Shown here one piece after another: positions 43,117-54,900 of a stretch of DNA of 64,000 nt. The stretch spans positions 372,001-436,000 of the forward strand of contig BDSL01000040.1 in assembly GCA_003116995.1 (NCBI GenBank), given 5' to 3'. This DNA is from Yamagishiella unicocca. Lineage: Eukaryota; Chlorophyta; Chlorophyceae; Chlamydomonadales; Volvocaceae. Below the pieces are notes generated by a model. It saw only the letters and a program-made list of their open reading frames with translations. It was not told where the DNA came from and ran no database searches. Position numbers and translations under genes: made by a program. Numbering within the stretch: position 1 is the first letter of the stretch; every line of letters starts with the position of its first letter.

Positions 43117-43753
43117 ACCGAGGGGCGGGTTGTGGCAGGAAGGGCGCGTTGGGCTGCTGTTCGCGCCAGGGCAACACCACGGCAATCGACTGTACGACAA
43201 ACGTGTGGCCGCCTGCCTGCTCGTACGTGCCGATGGCGCTGACTGTGTCGCCCAACCTGGGCCGTCAGTGCGTTGACTGTCAGCATGATGCACACAGGCA
43301 GGAGTGGTGTCCAGCAGCGATGTAGCTGGCAGGCATACTCACTTGACGGCGTCGCGGATGTCGCGGACGCCCTGCAGGCTGAGCGGACCGTCCTGCCGGG
43401 TGAGGGGTGAGATGAGAAAAATGAGGAACATTTGGCGGGGCGGAGGAACGCCCTGCCGGGGTGGCGAGGGATGCGAGTTGCCAGCCGGGGCGACGAGGAT
43501 GGAACGCAATTGGCACTTACCGCTTTAACCAGCAGCTCTACCCATCTTCGCTGATCGTCCGGTCCATCGGCACACGCCAAGTCGAAAAAGACCTGTCATA
43601 CAGGACAGTTGCAGCAACCATGGGCACCAGCTGCGGCAGGCTCGGAAAGCGTCTGCAGTAAATCTGCAGTATATAACATACCAGGCGTTTGCTTAGAGGC
43701 CTTCGGAAGGTGACTTGGCCTCGAAGCTCTATCGCCATCCCGGCGACCGGCAT
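38099..43753 (-). CDS. OB-fold, CCCH zinc-finger, methyltransferase-like protein
   Basis: Exons 43753-43682, 43592-43521, 43392-43343, 43256-42348, 41887-41730, 40701-40238 and from 39909 join in phase. The N-terminus (ELRGQVTFRRPLSKRLVFFD, later KLGDTVSAIGTYE) reads like an OB fold. After a long Gly/Ala stretch comes a CCCH finger (CKYWAATGRCP then CRYGH) whose second spacing is widened by Gly/Ala. Then follow GTGVLDVAGGRGALTFHLLL and VEPRP, matching SAM-binding motif I and the next acidic strand, and VVGLHPDQATDAILDFALQ with PFVIVPCCVFPRLFP, a Cys-Cys motif as in METTL25/TRM13-type enzymes. The likely job is RNA methylation. The C-terminus is unresolved: the frame from 39909 stops at 39247, yet conserved-looking sequence ending FEGANQAVYRLPPPQLL runs to 38099 in another frame. 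An intron or a base error near 39250-39480 is needed. Confidence 0.72.
38878..39068. repeat. 24-bp tandem repeat in the coding C-terminus
   Basis: Eight near-identical units ACCCCCTCTGCACCACCGCC plus ACCA encode Gly-Gly-Gly-Ala-Glu-Gly-Val-Gly repeats on the minus strand. The copies are almost without variation, so the expansion is recent. Confidence 0.9.
40719..41335. repeat. 12-bp minisatellite GGGGGGACAGTG, about 50 copies
   Basis: Fills intron 5 of the methyltransferase-like gene up to about 18 bp before the exon 6 acceptor. Units vary only in 5 or 6 G. The Gly-Gln-Trp-Gly-Asp ORFs over it are artefacts. Confidence 0.96.
41930..41975 (+). repeat. Dispersed repeat, superfamily 1, in intron 4 of the methyltransferase-like gene
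   Basis: ACATAAAAGAACCGGTAACT and CGACTTGGAAAGTGTAGCG match the copies at 25684 and 46600. Confidence 0.8.
42505..42660. repeat. 21-bp coding repeat GCTGCTGACGTGGCGGTGGCG
   Basis: About seven to eight units encode Ala-Ala-Ala-Thr-Ser-Ala-Ala repeats just before the zinc finger. Unit variation is GTG/GCG only. Confidence 0.9.
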
Positions 43754-45064
43754 TGACAGCTGCGACAGGGCACTGCATACTTTCTACGCCATGATCATTG
43801 CAGCGCAATCAATACTTATCTCATGAGGATTTTCTTTGTGGACTTCTTTTCTGGGATTTCGAATGAGGATCGCTCACTTTGTCCTGTCGCTCCTGTCGGG
43901 GGCGGCCGGCCGTCGCCCGCCTACCCCCATCACCTTCCTTCCCCCCCGCGTTATCTTCAATGCTCATCCAATGTGCACGCCCTTACACTTGAATGCATGT
44001 AGCCGGTTACACCTTGCCCTTTGGCCAGGTCTCCTTGCACCTGCCAGCCCGAGGCCCCCTGCGTCAACGGCACCCTCACCACCTACCAGGCGAGCGAGGC
44101 TGTACGGCATGCGCAACGACTCGAAGACGAGATCGGCACGATCAGCGCGCTGCGATTGGAACACCCCTCGACAAAGCAATCGCTGGACTCGACTTCCTCC
44201 CCAAGCCGCGGATACCTAAAAAAATCCTAAAAACCTATCCGGAAGCGGCGATACCATTGTCCTACACACGCCGTCTGAGTCCCCCATCCGCCCTCCTAAT
44301 TCGACCTCATCAGTCCAGTCCACGCTATGCTGCAGTCGTACCGACACAGCAGCCGTACTGACGCCGGTAGTCCGTAGCCCCCGCTAACGCGTGTCCAGAG
44401 AAATCGCGACGGAAGCAGCTTTTTGCAGTTCGATCACGAGCACGATCACAGCCCCAACTCCCGACCCTCGCAGCCCCCACGGGCCACCCAGATACCTTCC
44501 CACAATCCCAAACGGAGCTGCACATCCATTTCACACCATTTGGAGCAGGGGACTCGGCGAGCCAAGCTTCACACACTAGGACCGCCCCAGCCCCCAGATG
44601 CCAGCCCCCAGAGCCCCGCCGCAGCCGTGCGCCCTCGGCCCGACCAGGGTGCTCTTAACGGCGCCGCTCCAGGCGGCCCAGGAAGGCGGCTCCTGTCTCT
44701 CGGGCCCACAAAAATCCGCCTCCTCACTGATATCGGTACAACGCCGCCGCAGCTGGCCACGCGTTATATGGCATCCACGGGTTTCCCTCGAACCCACCCA
44801 GTCCAGCCCAATCCAGTCCTGCTTCGTCACTGTTCGTCATCGTCATCCGGATAAGAAAGATCACTGCGTGTAGGCGGCTGGTTATACGGCTGCCTTCGGC
44901 TTATCCTGTACGTGACTGTCGTCCCCCCCCCCGGGCGACCCGCGTGCCTCTCCCCCCCCTCCCCTCCCCTCTACCCGCATCCCGCCGTGTGCATCAAATA
45001 CACACACGGTGACGTGGGCGGTGCGCGGCACCTTCCTCCGTGCGGTACGGCGAGACCGCCGTAC

Positions 45065-45126
45065 CTGCAGGATGTCATTTTGTTGGGTGCCGTACCTGCA
45101 GGATGCCATTTTGTTGGGTGCCGTAC
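45065..45126 (-). repeat. Tandem 31-bp unit bounded by GT and CAG
   Basis: On the minus strand each unit reads GTACGGCACCCAACAAAATG plus GCATCCTGCAG. The two copies differ by one base. Confidence 0.92.
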
Positions 45127-45748
45127 CTTGAAAATGTCATCGCGAATCACGCACAAACTTAGGGCTTGGACAGCTTGCTGGTAAAACACACCTCCCGACC
45201 TCAGCACCGCGGCCCCCACCGCTGACCCCACCGTCGCACCCCCCACCCCCCTGCACCAGACCGCGCTGCCGCCCGCCTCGTCCCTTCCGCCTTTGCCGCC
45301 AGCTGCGTCGCTCCAGCTGCAGCGGGCCCCCACCTGGGGGCTGCCGAACCACATGACGCCCCGAGTGAGGGAGGCGGAAGGAAGCAGAGCCGTCCTCTCT
45401 CCCCCTCCTTCCCTCCATCTGCCTCACTCCCCCTCCTTCCCTCCCTCTGCCTCTCTCTTCCACCTTCCCTCCCTCTGCCTCTCTCTTCCACCTTCCCTCC
45501 CTCTGCCTCTCTCGCCCTCCTTCCCTCCCTCCCTCCCAGCCTGCGCAAATGTTAAGTACCGGTATGATCGGTAGGGACCGAGCTCACCCTCCCACCCACC
45601 ATCGCCGTGGTTGCGATGGTTCGCCCACACCGCCAGGTCACAGCAGAGCAGCAAATAACCCGTACGAGGGAACCAGTACGACACTGTACGACGCTCTGGT
45701 CAATACGTAGCCCCTTGTGTCTTTCCTGTCCCGTCCGCATGCATGGAT

Positions 45749-45788
45749 CACCATCACCACCATCACCATCACCATCATTATCACCATC
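45749..45788. repeat. CCATCA microsatellite
   Basis: CACCATCACCATCACCATCA-type trinucleotide run with a few interruptions. Confidence 0.85.
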
Positions 45789-45919
45789 GGGTTCACAGGC
45801 GTCAATATTCGGCACGGAGTTCCTAAGTGGAGGAGGAGCCACCGTTTCCCGCCATACCCCCCCGTCACTAAAACGGTTCTTTCTGGCATCCACGGGCCCT
45901 CCTCGAACCCCCCCGTCAC

Positions 45920-45924
45920 TTACA
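45920..45924 (-). terminator. Candidate TGTAA polyadenylation signal for the K+ channel
   Basis: TTACA on the plus strand lies 47 bp past the channel stop codon on the minus strand. The surrounding CTGTAAGTGAC also resembles a splice donor, so the call is tentative. Confidence 0.35.
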
Positions 45925-45970
45925 GCCGCGCCAGCCCAGCGCGCAGCACCAGTCACCCGCCACCCCTTGC

Positions 45971-48900
45971 TCACACGCGCAAGCCGCCCGCAGCGCCGTT
46001 GGCGTCCGACCTGTCCGCCCCGTTGAGCAGCCGCGACGTCTCCGGCAGCTGCACGCTGGGCCGCCCGGGCTTGCCGCCGAACGGCCGGAACCTGCTGAAC
46101 GTCAAATCGCCCGCCACATCCGCGCCGCCGCCGCCACTCCCTCCATCTCTCCCTCCACTGGCCCCATCCTCGCTCCTGCCGAACCCCATCATCGACAACC
46201 CCGACCGCAGCATCGCCCGCGCTCCGCCGCCGCCGCCTGCGGCGGCGGCGGCGGCGGCGGCGGGCCCCGGCCCTCCGACCCCTCCCGTCCAGCCGGCGGT
46301 GCCGCCGCTGCCCGTGCCGCCGGGCATGTGCGGGTAGTGCGAGGCGGATGCACGCGCCAGGCCGCCCGTGATCATGTGACCCATGGACCGCAGCATGTTC
46401 TGCATAAGGCCCCTCTGCGGCGCCGCGTCCATGACGGGGAAGTCCGCGTGGAGGACGTTGCGGTCGGTGGGGGGGAGCAGCGGGTTGGCGCCGGGGCCCA
46501 CCAGGGAGGCCGCGTGGGCCACGGAGGCTGCGGCAGTGTGTGTGTATGGGGGGGTTGTTGCGTGTCATAAAGACCGGTTAAACGACATAGGTATTGGGGG
46601 GTTACAATTAAAGAACCGGTAACGCGACTGGGGAAACGTAGTTGGCGCATAGCCTTTGGGGGGGTTACAGGTAAAGCCTTTGGGGTGGGGGAGGGGGAAG
46701 GAGGGTTGTGGAGTTTGCGTAGGATAGGGTAAGGGTAAGGGTAAGGGCGCGGGGAGTGAAAACCGTTCATCACCCCGTCGCCACCTACCCTAAAATCCAC
46801 AAACCCCCGCAAAACCCAAACCCGAACCCTGCCTCCCAAGCCTTGTAAGCGGTTTCGCGCGTTTCCTCGCTCCCCCGTCCCTCAAACCCTAACCCCCCGG
46901 CCCCGCGCCGCCCGCCCCCGCCCCCCGCCCCCGCAGCTGCACCCACCCGCCACCGGCGACCTTGGCACCCCCAGCATGTCCTGCAGCTCCGGCTGCAGCG
47001 CCATCATGTGCAGCAGCCCCTCGCGGTCCAGAGCGTACAGCTCGCAGCAGTTTCGGGCGATGACGGTGGCGGGCCACACGCCGGCCTGGAGCACGCCGGC
47101 CTGGCCGAAGAAGCAGCGCGGCTTCAGGCGGCCCTGAGGGGGGGGTTCGAGGAAGACCCGTGGATGCGAGAAAAAACCGTTTAGAGCAGACGGGGGGGGA
47201 TGAATAATTGGGGTGAATAATTATTGGGTGCAGCGCGGGGAGGGCAGGGGTTTGGGTTTGTGAGGAAAGCCCTGTAGGCCGGCGTTGGCTAGGAAGCCGG
47301 GGGGTATAAGAGGATCCGCGAATCCACCGGGGGAATACAGCGGGGGGAGGAGGGGTTGGCATATGGGAGTTAGGGAGGGGGGGAGAGATAGGGGTTGGGA
47401 GCGGGAAGGGGGAGGGGGGAGGGGGAGGCGAGCAGGGGCGATAACCCCCGTGGGTGTAGGGGCTCCGGAACCCACCCTCATCGACCCGACCCGACCCCGG
47501 GCCCCAAGTGGCCGCAGCACCCCAGAAGCGCACCTCTGTCGAGTACGGCATGTGCCGCAGCTCGTCCTTGTGTACGGCTTCGAAGATGCGCCAAGGCTCT
47601 ACGTCGGCGGGGAACATGTACGTCCGTACCTGGGGCAAGGGGCAAGCGGGGGGGGGGTTGTGGGTTTTTGCGGAGCGTGGTAACGAGGACGTAAGCCTGA
47701 CCCTCCCACCTTCGTTGCCGCCCCTAGTCCTACCCCGTTTCCAAAGCCGCGGCTCCCTCATACGGCGTCCCCAGCCCTCCACCCCAGCCCTCCACCCCAG
47801 CCCTCCACCCCAGCCCTCCACCCCAGCCCTCCACCCCAGCCCTCCACCCCAGCCCTCCACCCCAGCCCTCCACCCCAGCCCTCCACCCCAGCCCTCCACC
47901 CCAGCCCTCCACCCCAGCCCTCCACCCCAGCCCTCCACCCCAGCCCTCCACCCCAGCCCTCCACCCCAGCCCTCCACCCCAGCCCTCCACCCCAGCCCTC
48001 CACCCCAGCCCTCCACCCCAGCCCTCCACCCCAGCCCTCCACCCCAGCCCTCCACCCCAGCCCTCCACCCCAGCCCCCAGCATCTCGAAACGTTTGTCCG
48101 AAACGGTTTTCCTTCTTTCGTACACGGGTTTTCCTTGCAGCCCCCACCTCCCCAGCTACGCTCCCCCCCCCACACAAATACCACACCTCCACCCCAGCCC
48201 CCACTTCCCCAGCTACGCTCCCTCCCCCCACACACGGGTCTTCCTCGAACCCCCCACACACCCCACACCTCCAGCAGCCCCCACCCTCCCAGCTAGGCTC
48301 CCCCCCACCACACACACCACACCTCCAGCAGCCCCTCGGACACGATGTACAGCGCGTCGATGTAGTCCCCCTGCATGGCCACGATGTCGCCTGGAGCAGC
48401 GGGGGAGGGTGGAGGGGGGGTCACAGGAAAGAACCGGTTACTTGACATGAGGAGTGTAACGGGGGAGGGGAGGGAAGGGAAGGGTGTGTGTTGGCTCAAG
48501 AGGGGAAGCGCGTCGGGCCATCTTGCAGCACCCCTACCACCCAACAGCGAACCACGTTCGTTATCGGTCGAAACAATTGTTCAAACAGCGCGTACACGTT
48601 CCTTCCTTACCGCCCCTCCTCCTGCCTTCCCCCCTTAGACCCCTTCACCCCCTCCCCCTCTCCCAACTATCCTGTCCCGTCGCGTAAAACGGTTTTTACA
48701 AACTCCCCCCCCTCCCCTCAGCTCTAAACTGCCCGCCCCCTCCTGCCCGCTCCGCAACCCTCTGCCACCCCCTCTTGCCGGTCGTTTCGCCTCCTCCTCC
48801 TGTATCGTGTACACGGGTTTCCTGCCCATCCCCCTGCCGCCTCCTCCCCCCCCAACCCTCTCTACGCCCCCCCTGCCGGTTGCACGGGTTTCCTCTCCCC

Positions 48901-51900
48901 CCTTCCTCGGTTTGTCGGCCGTGGATTCGCGGATTCTCTAATAACCCCCTCCCCCTTCCGCCCCCTCCGCCCCTCACCCTCCACGAAGTAGTGCGGCTTG
49001 AGCTGCGACACCAGCTCTATGAGCACGTGCGGCGGCAGGCGGGAGATGGAGGGGATGCGCGACAGCATGTCCGAGTACACGGCATACAGCATGCGCGAGC
49101 GCAGCTTGAAGGGCAGCTCGGCCAGCAGGTCGGCCTCCTCGCGCTTGATCATCTTGCCTGGGGGGGAGGGGGGAGGTAGGGGTGTTGGCGGTGGGGGTGG
49201 GGGGGGGGAGGTAAGGCGGGTGGTGGTCTTGGCGGTGGTGGTTTTGGCGGTGGTGTTGGTAGCGGTGGTGATAGAGCTGGTGGTGTTGGCGGTGTTGGCG
49301 GTGGCGAGTAGAGGTTGGATAAGCGAACCAGCAAGATGGAGTTCTGCCCGCACACGTGACCCCTCCCCTCCACCTGTAACCCGGTTTCCTCTCTCCCCCC
49401 CTCGCCCCCCCGTGTCCCCCCTCCCAGCCTCACTTGACACGTAGTCGAAGAAGTTGTACACCCGGCGGCTCAGCTCCGAAGGCACCGACCGCGCCTTGAG
49501 CACGTCCATCACCTGCGTCAAGCAAAAAACACGGCACGTTAAGCTATCATGTAACCCCTTCGGAGAACACAGCAGGACGGAGATCTCCATGTCCATCAGC
49601 TGGGTTGCGTGTGTATTGGTTGGGTCCTTGAACCAGAAACCAAGCTCTAGCCTAGGCGCAGCTATAGGTTTGCCCTTGATGGGAAAGGTTCTGTACAACG
49701 AGCTCCAGCCCCATGCCCCCCCAAGCCCCAACGCTGCGCCTGGTTCGTGGCAACTCACGAGCTTTCCTGGCAAAACCCCTCGGTTTTCGGTTTACTTTCC
49801 AGTGCCGACCCACGGGTCCTCTCATCATACCCACTGTAACGTGCACGGTCCGGACCATGCCTATGGATGTTTGTTCAATGGCGTTCAAGACAGGCGACGG
49901 CCTGCTATGCTTGTGCCCGCTATGACGCCATCCGTACGTCTGATGTTCAATAGGCTTTGGGGTTGGCCAGCGAAACGGCGTCTTTAGACGCCACCTATTT
50001 CGGACGTCCACGTTGTACCCTCTCCAGCTGCCGACCCACGGGTCCTCCCATCAGAAACCCACCAGCTGCTTCTTGACCGCTATGTTGGTCTGCTGAGCGT
50101 TCTTGATGCCCATGATGTTGGTGATGGAGGAGGTGACGTAGCCCACAAGCGAGACGCCCATGCACATGACGAAAATGGCCAGGATCTGGTCCAGGGAGGG
50201 TCAGCCAGCGAGTCAGGTGGACCCGGGGGGAAGAGGAGCGCACTGTGTTTTACGTACGCACGGGGCGGACACGGGGGCGACGCCAGGAGTAATGGTAACG
50301 GTAACGGGAAGGGAGGTTGGGTTTGGAGGTTGGGTTCGGTGGCAGAGCTAGGGAGCCCCCCATTTCGGTGCAAGGCCCAAGGGTCGAGAACTTGTGGGCC
50401 TCCCTCCCCTCCCTCCCCTCCTATCTTCCCTCCTTCCCTCCCTCCTCCCCTACCTTCTCCTTGTCCGTCTTGGGCGTGATGTCGCCGTACCCAACGGTGG
50501 CGGTTGTCGTGAAGGCCCAGTACAGCGAGGTGAGGTACTTGGTGGCGAGGTCTGGGGGCAGGGTCAGGGGCAGGGGCTCGGTTGCACGTTGGTCGGGACG
50601 GGACGGGACAGGACATCGACACCTCCTTCGCCTGCACCTGTCCTCACCTCTCTCGCCGCCCGCCTCCCCTCCCGCTCCTCCTTGCCTCCTGTCCCTCCTG
50701 CCCCCTCCTCCTCTCCCCCGTTTCATGTCGTGTAACCCGGTCCTTATTCCCCCTGGCCCCCCCCCGCTCCTCCTGTTCCGTCTGCGCCCTCCTCCTCTTC
50801 CCCCTGCCCCCCTCGTGTCCCCCTCCTCCTCCGGCCCGTCTCATGTCGTGTAACCCGGTCCTTACGCCCCCCTCCTCCTCCCCCCCCGCTCCTACCCGCG
50901 TCCTGCACCCCGTACGCCGCCACCCAGGTCTGCGGCCCCAGGTCGTCCAGGTAGGCCATGTAGAAGAAGATGCACGCGGACAGATGCGCCAGCAGGCACA
51001 CGGACAGGATGAACGCCATCACCTGGGGGGGGGGCAGGGAGGGGCGGGGCGACAGGGAGGGGCAGGGGACAGGGGGTTTACAGAAAAGGACCGTTGACTC
51101 GACATGGGAGTTGTAGTGGGTGCATAGCCTTCGGACACCTGCACGCGCGCGCGTGATACTGGACTAGGGTGGACGGCCACTAGGGGGCAGGGGGGAAGAC
51201 AGGGAGGGGCAGGGAGGGGCATCAAGGGCGGCACTGGTAGGCACAGCCAGCAAGCGGAGGAGTGGGCCGTGATGACTGTGGGGGTGATGTACGGCATGCC
51301 GCGGGAAGTTGGAACGGCGGGAGCAGCTTTCGGACGCCCGTCATCACTGCCCTGAAGTCACAGCCCCGACGCCACAGCCCCGAAGTCACAGCGAGGTGCC
51401 AGCCGCTCAGCCGCCCTCGCGTCCCCGGCGCCTCCAGCCTCGGCCAGCACCCACGTCTGCAGCAGCACCTGTCGCCCTGCAGCCGTCCGTTTCTGCCCTC
51501 TGTCTCCTACGCCGTGTAACCGGGTCTACTCGGCCCCCCGCCCCAGCCGACGTCTGTTCTAAACGGCTTTTTCTCGCATCCACGGGTCTTCCTAAAAAGC
51601 CCCCGCCAGCCGCCCCAGCCAGCCGCCCCAGCCAGCCGCCCCAGCCAGCCAGCCGCTCCCGCCAGCCGCACCTGCAGCACCCCCCTGTCTATGAACATCT
51701 CCAGCCGCTCCACCAGCCGCGGCAGCCGGATCACTCGCATCAGGCGGTACATCTTGATCATGCGGATCACCTTGCCCACACGGTTCACTCGCAGCAGCTG
51801 GGACCGGGAGGAAGCGGGAGGAGGGTGCGGCGGAGGGGTGGGGTGGGGGTTGCAATCAAAGCCCGAGTACGAAGGAGGGGTGGTGGGGTTTGCGGTGGGG

Positions 51901-54900
51901 TTTGGGGTGGTGGGGGTGTGGGGCGGTGCGGCAGCGGAGTGAAGAGGGGTGATGGGGGAGGGGTGCAGATATCGGTAGTAAGTATCGAAGAGGCCAAGCG
52001 GACACATGAGGAAAGCGACAGCGGGTGGAGGTGGGGGTGGGGGAAGGTGGGCGTGTGTAAATGGCGTGGGAGGTGGGAGAAGAGGTGGGCTTGTGTAACA
52101 GGGGGGGGAGAGGGACGGGGGAGGGACCATCCCTCTAGCACGCGGTAGGGCTAGCCAGCACGCAAGTGGGAGCAGAAGAGGGCGGGGCGGGGCGGGGGCG
52201 GTGCAGGCGCTTGCTCCAGGAAGGGGCCGCGCGCCCGGTGTGTCGTACTTTGAGCATTGAGAGGAACCCCATGGTCCCCGCCGTGATGAGGTCGTAGGGA
52301 ATGACGCAGATGACGTCAAGCAGGAACCAGGTCTTGAAGTAGTGGCGGGCGATGCGCCAGCGCTCCGTAACCAGGTGGCCCTTGCTGTCGTAGTAGGCGG
52401 TCCTGAGGGGGAGCGGCGGGGCGGGGGGGGTGGCATAAAACCGTTGACGCGACATGGACAGGATAGTGGGCGCATGCATGGTCGACGGACACCTAGTTTG
52501 TGGGCGCATGCTGGAGCACTGGGACGGACGCGGCGGCGCGGCGGGTATATTACATCCGCGAGTCCACGGCCGACAAATGTGAGGGGGGTGGCGTGAAAAC
52601 GCGAGGGGGTTCACAATAACGTGAGGGGGGGGTGCAAAAAGGCCCGGTGTGGGATGGTGGTGGGGGCTGGGGAGGGGGGCCGGTTACACGACGCAGGAGA
52701 CGGAGGGCAGAAAGTGCGGGCGGGGTTGCGGGCGGGTAGAGTAAGGCCGGGTGGTTGGGCACAAGAGAAGAGGCGGTGGGGAGGGGGTGGGAGGGGGGCC
52801 CGCTCTGGGTGGGGGCCCGCCCTAGGCCCTTCCAACGCAGCCACCCTCGGGCTGAGGCAGCGGAGGCTGAGGCAGCTCAAGATGTGGCCGCGCTGCCGCA
52901 TAAAACCCACACATCCGTGGGCACCCTTTCACCCGATGGCCCCGCCCTCCCTGGCGCCCCGCCACGTCATCCGCCAGCCGGGTGTCGTACCTGAAGTTGA
53001 GGTAGATGTCCAGGGCGAAGGCGAAGTCCACGGAGAGCTCCACGATACCTACCCAGTCGCCGTTGATGACGTCACCCTGGGGCAGGGGACGGCGGGGGGG
53101 GGGTGTATCTCATGTGAATTCACGGTGGGTTTCGAGGGAGACCCGTGGATGCCAGGAAAAAACCGTTTAGAACAGGCGTTTTGAGATGCATGCTGGAGAA
53201 CTGGGTTGGGGATACTAAAGCCGAGGGTCGTAATATGACCTTCGGCGGCTAAGCCGCGGCGTAATTCACGGTGGGGGGGGAGTACAATAAAAGAACCGGT
53301 AGGGGGGGTCGAGGAGGACCCGTGGATGCGAGAAAAAACCGTTTAGGAAAGACATTCGAGGTGCATGCTGGAGAACTGGGGTGAGGAGACGGCGGGCAGG
53401 GTATTGTATCCGCGAATCCACGCCGGGGGCGGGAGTAGCGCAGAAACGAGGGGGTAGCGCAGAAGCGCGTGCTGGTCGCACGTGTGAGAACTTTAGAACA
53501 CGGGGGGTTGGGAGCGGGTATAATCTGTTGCTGTTGCTGTTGCGGCGGTGATGATGTTGCTGTTGCGGCGGTGATGATGCTGGTGGTGGCGGTGGTGGTG
53601 GTGGTATGAAGCAGCCAGGGACACCCTGCGGGTCTTCTCTCCGCCCCCCTGCCTCACCGAGAGCCCGAAGCAGATGATGACGGGAGACGCAAATAGCACC
53701 CACACCAGCAGCAACAGGATGAACAGGTCCCACTTGGTGCGACCCTCGGGCCGGATAAGGCCCACGGTGTACAGCTGCAGCCGCTCCACCAGCGTCAGGG
53801 GCCTGTCGTACTCGTCGTCGTCGCCTGTCGTACTCCGGGGGCGCGGGGGGGGGGTAAGCCACACTTGGGTTTGTGCGAGAGGGGAGGGGAGCGGATGGGG
53901 AGGGGAAGGCGCAGGGGGCGCGCTCACCACGCCGCCATTGGTACCCCCCTCCCCTTCGCTTCTTTACGACCAGCTTCACCACTTGGTCGGCTTCACAGCA
54001 CCCATCAGTCTACATTACCGTCCTCCTACGATCCCACAGCACATCCGTATACTCGCCAACCAATTCTTCTAGAACCTCCATCGTCATCGCCCTTGGATTG
54101 TCGGCCGTGGATTCGCGGCTTTATTTTATATCCCCCCCCAAAACAAGACATGGGGGATTCTCAGTGCCGACCCAGCGGTTTCCTCTCATAACACCCCCCC
54201 TCGAACTCGGATTATCTTGTACTTCCCCCAAACTCCAGTGCTCCAGTATTTGAGTGCCCGAAAATCGGGCACTCAAGCACCGAGTCCCTAAACCCCGTAT
54301 TGCTCGCTAGCCGTCCCCCCCTCCAGCAGTGCTCCCCTCCAGCTATCCCCATCGTGCACCAGCAACACTTCCCATGTCGAGTAACCGGTCCCTTTTTGGC
54401 ACCCCCCTTGCGGACCGGGGGCGGGGTTTTCCCCCCAACCCTCCCGCCCCTCCCCCTCAGCACCCACTCAGGCTATGCCCCCACTACAATTCCCCTGTCG
54501 AGTCAGCGGTTATTCAGCACATGTCATCCCCCTCCGCACCCGCGCCCCGCCCACCTATCATCCGCGGGTGATCGTAGTTGGGGTCCAGGATGGCAAAGGC
54601 CGACGCCTCGTCATACACAGAGTCCCGCCCGCCATCCTTGTACGGCCCGTCGTACGACTTGCTGCTGCCGCCGCTGTGCAGCATCGCCAGGCGGGACTGC
54701 CCCGCCGCCCCCGCGGCCGCCGGCGCCGCCGACTGGCGCGCCAGACCCATGGGTCGCGCCATCAAGTCGCAGCTGCCCAGGCGGCTGGCTACGCGCGACG
54801 GGTTGGTGGTGTCTCCCTGGAGCGACCAGTGGCTCTGCTCCGCCCGCTGGCGGTAGATCTCCACCAGGCGGGAGGGGATCCCTTTGAAGTGCCTGAGGGG

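Larger units (their letters stand above)
43754..45970. other. Region between two minus-strand genes, weak coding hints only
   Basis: A plus-strand ORF at 44021-44230 has protein-like sequence (TLTTYQASEAVRHAQRLEDE) but no start context or family. A minus-strand piece near 45121-45190 (VFYQQAVQALSLCVIRDDIF) is followed by a splice-like GTACGG but cannot be linked to other exons. The region also has a 31-bp tandem repeat (45065-45126), a CCATCA run (about 45749-45788) and dispersed-repeat pieces near 44770 and 45868. Confidence 0.4.

Noticed and set aside
45424..45684. Further 3' exon of the channel gene
   Set aside because: No acceptor is present, and the last channel exon ends in its own stop TGA at 45971-45973.
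47758..48315. Trp-Gly-Gly-Gly-Leu repeat protein
   Set aside because: It is the 13-bp minisatellite in channel intron 16.
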